A program made the position numbers and the translations under genes. DNA of 36,956 nucleotides from PALSA-1180 sp964624625 (GTDB lineage: Bacteria > Oederibacteriota > Muellerivitia > Muellerivitales > Muellerivitaceae), in the NCBI GenBank assembly GCA_964624625.1, contig CAZUXW010000025.1:1-36956 (forward strand). The letters run 5' to 3'. Shown in pieces: positions 32,503 to 36,956 of the stretch. Numbering within the stretch: the first letter of the stretch is position 1; every line of letters begins with the position of its first letter. A model generated the notes under the pieces. It was not told the origin of the DNA. It saw only the letters and a list, made by a program, of their open reading frames with translations, and ran no database searches.

Positions 32503-34158
32503 TTATCCCGCTTTGCCCGCGCGGTAGCTGAGCACCATTTCCCGTAATTGCCCGCCTAACAAGTTCAAGTCTTTTGCCGCCTTTTCCGTTTGCCCCGCGG
32601 AAGCGACATTCTGCCCCGTTACCACGTTGATGTTTTTCATGGCCTGGTGGATCTGCGCCATTCCCGTCGCCTGCTGGCCGGCCGAAGCCGTGATCTGGGC
32701 CGCTGCTTGGGAAGTCTCGGTAAGGGTATCGGAGAGGGTGCGGATTGTTTCACCGGCTTGATGGACGACCTTGATGGCCGCGTTCACGCTCTTGGTTCCC
32801 TCCTCGGTCACGATGACCGCGCCGTTGGTGGCTTTTTGGATTTCCCCGAGTATTTTCCGGACCTGGGCGGTGGCTTTTTTCGATTGGTCGGCCAAAACCT
32901 TGACTTCCCCGGCGACCACCGAGAATCCCTTCCCATGCTCACCAGCCCGGGAAGCTTCAATCGAGGCGTTCAAAGCCAGCAGGTTCGTCTGTTCGGCCAT
33001 GTCATTGACGGTGGCGATGATTTCGCCGATGGCTTGGGCCTGTTCCGCCAGGGCCAGGATATTTTCCGCCATCGATTCAACCTGTTCCTTCACCGTGCCC
33101 ATTCCAATAATGGTTTCCTCCACAGACTGGCGCCCCGCCTTGCCGATTTCCATGGCCCGCACGGTCGAGTCCGCCACCACCTTGGCCCTCTGGGCCGCCT
33201 GCTCCGCGGTTTGGAGCACCTGGTCGACCGTGCTGACGGTTTGCGATACCGCGGAGGCCTGGTCCAGGGCTCCCGACGCGCGGAGGGTGCTTCCCTCCAG
33301 GATTTGCGATGTGGAGGAGGTCAGGTTGTTGACCGTTTCGCGGATCTTCTCAAATAATTTCTCCAACTCGCTTTTTCCTTTTCGTTCAGTCTCAATCAAA
33401 GTCCGGAGGTTTCCGGTCATGGTGTTAAAGGATTCCCCCAAGGCGGCCAGTTCGTCATCGCCTTGGACGGAGGTTACGAGGTTCGATTCGCCGCCGGCGA
33501 TCCTTTCCGAGGTAATCGACATGGTACGTATCCGGTCGGATATGTTTTTCGAGATCCAAAGGAACATGGCGAAAATGCCCACAATGAGCAAACCTGAGAA
33601 ATTTTGCAGCGTTTGATATTTATTGACCATGCTGCCGGCTTCCCGGTTCATGATCTCGGTGTCGGCGGCGTTGTCCTGCGCGTGGGCCTTCAGCAAACCG
33701 TCGAGGGTCGACAATTCTTCCTCGGAGATATCCGCCTGCTTCTTAATTAAGAGGGATTCCAAAAGCGGTTTTGTCTGTCCGTTCCACCGCTCCAGCCGTC
33801 GTTTCAAATTGGCGGCGATTTCCTGGTCGCCGGACGCGACCAAACCGATGGAGGAATTTCCATTGGACAACTCCCTGAGCTTCACATCCACCATTTCCAT
33901 GCTGTTGCGCAAATCGACAAGTGTTTGAGGGTGCAGAGAGCTTTTTTCCTTGTTGAGCTTTTCCGATAAATACCGCATTTCGTCCACAGCGCCGCTGTTA
34001 TTCGCCCCAACGGTGATGCGAACAAGGCTGGCCTGGAGGACGCGCATGGAATAAATATTCCCGGCGATGAGGGCGAGGGATACGACCAACAATAGCGACA
34101 CCACTCCACCCAGCTTGGCGTTCAACGACCGGTACCACAAGACTTTCTTAGTCATCAT
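32503..34158 (-). CDS. Methyl-accepting chemotaxis protein
   Basis: The protein has 551 residues from ATG 34158 (AAGGAGAAA upstream; the next ATG follows at once). It has TM1 at about 16-36, a periplasmic helical sensor at 37-185 (four-helix-bundle-like), TM2 at 187-203 and HAMP at about 204-257. The cytoplasmic signalling coiled coil has the conserved hairpin tip AEQTNLLALNASIEASRAGE (about 388-407), followed by GKGFSVVAGEVKVLADQS. It lacks the C-terminal CheR-docking pentapeptide. The sensor region matches no ligand motif I know. It is the only receptor in the operon, consistent with a dedicated signal complex as WspA is. Confidence 0.95.
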   Translation of the reverse strand: MMTKKVLWYRSLNAKLGGVVSLLLVVSLALIAGNIYSMRVLQASLVRITVGANNSGAVDEMRYLSEKLNKEKSSLHPQTLVDLRNSMEMVDVKLRELSNGNSSIGLVASGDQEIAANLKRRLERWNGQTKPLLESLLIKKQADISEEELSTLDGLLKAHAQDNAADTEIMNREAGSMVNKYQTLQNFSGLLIVGIFAMFLWISKNISDRIRTMSITSERIAGGESNLVTSVQGDDELAALGESFNTMTGNLRTLIETERKGKSELEKLFEKIRETVNNLTSSTSQILEGSTLRASGALDQASAVSQTVSTVDQVLQTAEQAAQRAKVVADSTVRAMEIGKAGRQSVEETIIGMGTVKEQVESMAENILALAEQAQAIGEIIATVNDMAEQTNLLALNASIEASRAGEHGKGFSVVAGEVKVLADQSKKATAQVRKILGEIQKATNGAVIVTEEGTKSVNAAIKVVHQAGETIRTLSDTLTETSQAAAQITASAGQQATGMAQIHQAMKNINVVTGQNVASAGQTEKAAKDLNLLGGQLREMVLSYRAGKAG

Positions 34159-34170
34159 TTTCTCCTTAAA

Positions 34171-34812
34171 TTAATACGACACCAAATCCGCTCCCTCATC
34201 CTGGCGAACGATCAAGCGTTCGTCCCTCAAAAGACTTTCCCCGTCGATCACAATCAAGGCCCCCCTTGTCACCCCCCGAATGTATTTTTTTTCAATCCCG
34301 GTGAAAGCGGGCTGTTGGCCGACAATTTCCTCGGGCTGAAGGAGAATGACCTCCTGGGCCTTGTCCACCAAAATCCCGAATTGGGCTTTTTTCACGCCCA
34401 GGACCACAATGCGGGAAAGGTCCGTGACCCCCCTCACTTGCGTCCCGAACAGTTTGCGCAAGTCCACTAAAGCCAGAATTTCCCCACGATAGGGCGTGAC
34501 CCCGACCAGAAATTCGGGGACGCTGGGCACGGGGGTGAAATTCGTCAAGGGAAACACCTCAAGGATAATATTCGTCTCCAGGGCGTAACGCTCGCTTCCC
34601 AGCTCAAACGCCAGCACCTCCACCTGGATTCCCTCGGTTCCCGACTCGGAAAAAGCCTGCGCCAATTTCAACGCCCGTTCCCGCATGATTTCCTTGGCCT
34701 TTTCAGCGGTGGGATGGACCGCTTCTTCCATCGCCAATTCGGCCCGGCTCATTTTTTGGCGGATCTGGTCCCAATCGATCGCGCCCTCATTTTTTTCCCT
34801 CTTCAAGGCCAT
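34171..34812 (-). CDS. cheW: CheW-like coupling protein with N-terminal extension
   Basis: The protein has 213 residues from ATG 34812. Residues 1-60 are a helical extension (IDWDQIRQKMSRAELAMEEA, KEIMRERALKLAQAF). Residues about 62-205 are a CheW domain (EVLAFELGSERYALETNIILEVF, FLVGVTPYRGEILALVDLRKLFG, FGILVDKAQEV). The length resembles WspD-type CheW proteins, which carry an extra N-terminal helix. A 23-codon ORF lies between this gene and cheR and ends one base before this ATG. The MCP gene follows after 12 bases. Confidence 0.9.
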   Translation of the reverse strand: MALKREKNEGAIDWDQIRQKMSRAELAMEEAVHPTAEKAKEIMRERALKLAQAFSESGTEGIQVEVLAFELGSERYALETNIILEVFPLTNFTPVPSVPEFLVGVTPYRGEILALVDLRKLFGTQVRGVTDLSRIVVLGVKKAQFGILVDKAQEVILLQPEEIVGQQPAFTGIEKKYIRGVTRGALIVIDGESLLRDERLIVRQDEGADLVSY

Positions 34813-34813
34813 T

Positions 34814-34885
34814 TTATTTATCCCGCCTTTTGACCCAATCCAAGGGGAAACGTTTGGCTTTTTCGATCTCGGTCTCTTGGTTCAT
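34814..34885 (-). CDS. 23-codon bridging ORF between cheR and cheW
   Basis: ATG 34885 overlaps the cheR stop (ATGA) and the ORF ends TAA one base before the cheW ATG. The product would be MNQETEIEKAKRFP..., basic and probably helical. The N-terminal ATG has no strong ribosome site of its own, so it would be read by ribosomes leaving cheR. It may be only a coupling device, or a real micropeptide. Confidence 0.4.
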   Translation of the reverse strand: MNQETEIEKAKRFPLDWVKRRDK

Positions 34886-36381
34886 GTCCGGGACACCAGG
34901 CTGGTTAACCCTGTCAACTGGGTTTGGGCCGCTTCCATTAATTGGCCCGGCGTCTCCCCTTCCGAAAGCCGCAAGGGGGATCCCGCGGGGCATTCTTGGC
35001 AAAGTTTTAAGGTGTTCTTAAAGGCCTTGACGGCTCCGTCCCAATCCTGCAGGCGCCGTAAAACGGAACCCAAGGCGAAATGGGCCACCGCCAGCGTTCG
35101 ATCAAGGTAGAGGGTCCGGCGGAAAGACCGGACAGCTTCCCGGTTCTTGCCCATGTTCATCAACAGGACCGCCCGTAGGAAATGAAGCTCGGGGGACAGA
35201 GGATGGTGGCGAACGGCCTTTTCCGCCGCCTCTTCCGCCTTGACCGTCCCTTGTTGATTGGCCAAGGCCCGGATCGCCAACTGGCAGGCCGCTTCGGCCC
35301 GGAAGTTAGGCAAGGTCCATTGCAGGACCTGGTCATAATCCATCCGGTCAAACGCCCCTTGGGCGTTCAAAAGGGTTTCCGACAGTTCCGCTTCGTGGAT
35401 CGTAGGCGGACCCATGGGATCCAACCCGGCGGTTGGAAATTTCGGGATCCAGTCGGTTGTGGCCAGGCTCCGGGATTTGAGGGAAAAATCCAGTGGAGGC
35501 GGGCTCCAGGCTTGGAATGGGGAAAATGCCGTGTCGCGGTTCGTGATGGATTTTTTCCGGTAAATGATCCCGGCGGGAGTGTAGAGCGTCTCGCAATTAA
35601 ACCTTCCCTCAAACAGCGGATCGGAGGGTCCCGTCACCAGGGATCCCCCTTCGGCGAGGGCGTCCATCAGTTTCCCAAACACCTTCTCAACGGCGGCGTG
35701 GCTGAAATAGATCATCACGTTGCGGCACAGAATCAAATCCATCCCGCCCAAGAACGGCGGGAAATTCTCGGCGTTGTCCAGGGATAAATTAAGCGCCTCG
35801 AAACGAACCCTCCTGCGGAAACGTTGTTCCAGCTCGAATCCCCCCGGTTCCTTTCGAAAATAGCGTTGAATCCAATCGGCGGTCCTTTCCCTCAGGGACC
35901 AGGAACTGTAAACCGCCCGCCGCCCCTTCAGGAGGGCCTTTTCTGAAATATCCGTCGCCTGGATGATGTCATGATTTCTCAGGCCTTCCTCTTCCATTAA
36001 TATGGCCAGCGAATAGGCTTCCTCGCCGGAGGAACAGCCGGCGCTCCATATCCGGATCGGATGATCCCATCCGCGCCGCTGGACGATTTCCGGGAGGATT
36101 CTTTCCCTAATCCATTGGAACTGGTTGGGTTCCCGGAAAAAATACGACTCCCCCACCGTCAATTGGGCCGCCAGGTCTTCCACGAGGGCGCTTTCCGAAC
36201 TGAGCCGTTGAAGATAGTGTTCGAGGTCCGGAATTCCCATCCGGGCCATGGCCAAACGCGCAGCCTCTTCCACTTCCTCGTAGCGGTGGGAACGGAAAAC
36301 AAGGCCCGTTTTGGCTTCCATCAAGCGTGTAACCGTTTCAAACAAGGGGTGGGTCCAGGATTTGATGGTTTCCATGGTCAT
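34882..36381 (-). CDS. cheR: CheR methyltransferase with C-terminal TPR (WspC-type)
   Basis: The protein has 499 residues from ATG 36381, overlapping the cheW stop (ATGA), with GAAAGG upstream. The N-terminal helical domain spans about 1-75 and the AdoMet-binding Rossmann core about 75-280. Key segments are LTVGESYFFREPNQF near 74-88, SAGCSSGEEAYSLAI at 113-127, ATDISEKAL and ILCRNVMIYFS at 217-227. Residues about 330-480 form TPR-like helices (AACQLAIRALANQQGTVKAEEAAEKA, NMGKNREAVRSFRRTLYLD, AHFALGSVLRRLQDWDGAVKAF). CheR-TPR fusions are typical of WspC, which needs no receptor pentapeptide. It methylates Glu residues of the MCP. Confidence 0.94.
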   Translation of the reverse strand: MTMETIKSWTHPLFETVTRLMEAKTGLVFRSHRYEEVEEAARLAMARMGIPDLEHYLQRLSSESALVEDLAAQLTVGESYFFREPNQFQWIRERILPEIVQRRGWDHPIRIWSAGCSSGEEAYSLAILMEEEGLRNHDIIQATDISEKALLKGRRAVYSSWSLRERTADWIQRYFRKEPGGFELEQRFRRRVRFEALNLSLDNAENFPPFLGGMDLILCRNVMIYFSHAAVEKVFGKLMDALAEGGSLVTGPSDPLFEGRFNCETLYTPAGIIYRKKSITNRDTAFSPFQAWSPPPLDFSLKSRSLATTDWIPKFPTAGLDPMGPPTIHEAELSETLLNAQGAFDRMDYDQVLQWTLPNFRAEAACQLAIRALANQQGTVKAEEAAEKAVRHHPLSPELHFLRAVLLMNMGKNREAVRSFRRTLYLDRTLAVAHFALGSVLRRLQDWDGAVKAFKNTLKLCQECPAGSPLRLSEGETPGQLMEAAQTQLTGLTSLVSRT

Positions 36382-36860
36382 GCCCTTTCATGGGCCGCAA
36401 GGGATAGGTTGAGGCCCTGTGCCTCCTCCTCGGACAAAAACGTCCCCAGCTCGTGGATCAAAACCATGCCCTCGGCGAGTCGAGCCACGCCGCTGATAAA
36501 TTCCAGTTTGGTCGTCACTTTTTTTGAGTCCTCGATGTCCTTTTCCGGCACTCGAACCAAATCCGTTGCCCGATCCACCCTTAGGGCAACCTGCCTGGTT
36601 CCGGCTCGGGCCAAGATGAGGTGATCCTGTATTTCGATCAACTTGGGCTTTTTATGGAATCGGGCGCGGATATCCAGAACCGGCACGATCTTTCCCCTAA
36701 AGTTGAGTATTCCTTCGATGATCGAGGGGGCATGCGGAAGGGGGGTTATGGTGACGGCCCTGATGGTTTCAATGACATCCGACACCGGAAGCCCGAATCG
36801 TTGATTTTCCAACTCGAATACCAGTATCTCTTTGTAAGTACCCTCGGATAGTTTGTTCAC
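36378..36860 (-). CDS. cheW: CheW coupling protein, first gene of the operon
   Basis: The protein has 160 residues from GTG 36860, preceded by GAAGAGGGA at good spacing. An ATG at 36944 in frame lies inside the sigma-54 promoter and cannot be used; ATGs at 36890/36887 lack a ribosome site but remain possible. The whole protein is a CheW domain (EILVFELENQRFGLPVSDVIET, GILNFRGKIVPVLDIRARF, HLILARAGTRQVALRVDRATDLV) that links MCP to CheA. It is WspB-like in size and position. Its stop overlaps the cheR ATG. Confidence 0.92.
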   Translation of the reverse strand: MNKLSEGTYKEILVFELENQRFGLPVSDVIETIRAVTITPLPHAPSIIEGILNFRGKIVPVLDIRARFHKKPKLIEIQDHLILARAGTRQVALRVDRATDLVRVPEKDIEDSKKVTTKLEFISGVARLAEGMVLIHELGTFLSEEEAQGLNLSLAAHERA

Positions 36861-36933
36861 AGTTCCCTCTTCCGGCGGAGCCGTCATCATGGACCCAACA
36901 AAGCAACGGGCGAAGCCGAGGGAAGGAATTAAA

Positions 36934-36948
36934 GCAAGGAACATGCCC
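36934..36948 (-). promoter_or_regulatory. Sigma-54 (-24/-12) promoter of the chemosensory operon
   Basis: The minus strand reads GGGCATGTTCCTTGCT, with GG at 36947-36946 and GC at 36935-36934 (10-base spacer) and TTTAA after it. The predicted start is near 36922, about 62 bases before GTG 36860. The 20 bases 36929-36948 are identical to 3892-3911. Any upstream activator sites lie beyond the window edge. Confidence 0.75.
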
Positions 36949-36956
36949 TAATCGCT

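Overview
The window reads as chromosomal DNA of a Gram-negative bacterium. It carries lipoproteins, secreted beta-barrel-like proteins, a cyclic beta-1,2-glucan synthase and a chemosensory operon. I cannot place it taxonomically. The Thr-Pro stalk repeats, the ice-binding-like proteins and the many small unrecognised secreted proteins suggest an uncultured or poorly studied lineage. No rRNA, tRNA, CRISPR array, transposase or phage module was seen.

Layout. Positions 1-3574 (minus) hold secreted proteins: two DUF3494 (ice-binding/adhesin-like) proteins around a beta-barrel-like protein, a His/Asp-rich lipoprotein and an unknown exported protein. Positions 3664-4853 hold a very small Lys/Arg/Ala-rich protein (minus) and, divergently, a small membrane protein and a STAS-domain protein (plus). 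Positions 4850-13669 (minus) are one 2939-residue cyclic glucan synthase. Positions 13867-18008 carry a CHASE3 histidine kinase, a divergent GGDEF protein, and a small membrane protein translationally coupled to a cardiolipin-synthase-like phospholipase D. Positions 18106-20117 are an envelope-stress-like cluster: GlsB/YeaQ family on minus, and YqjE-like, YqjD-like and BON-domain genes on plus. Positions 20298-25629 (minus) are exported proteins, including a Trp/Tyr-rich one, a DUF4403 lipoprotein, an AI-2E/PerM-family membrane protein and a coiled-coil secreted protein. Positions 25840-36860 (minus) are one compact Wsp-like chemosensory operon: CheW, CheR-TPR, CheW, MCP, CheA-REC, two CheBs and a REC-PAS-kinase-REC hybrid.

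The unifying observation is a set of six sigma-54 (-24/-12) promoter matches, all with exact GG-N10-GC spacing. They lie in front of the chemosensory operon, the tiny basic protein, the small membrane/STAS pair, the GlsB gene, the YqjE/YqjD/BON operon and the 22.4-20.6 kb exported-protein genes. Two share an identical 20-base block although they are 33 kb apart. This suggests one RpoN-dependent programme coupling a Wsp-like surface or envelope sensor to envelope-remodelling genes. Neither rpoN nor an AAA+ enhancer-binding protein lies in the window, so the link is inferred from promoter sequence. Two very small ORFs that bridge gene junctions in the chemosensory operon (23 and 9 codons) are a second unusual feature.
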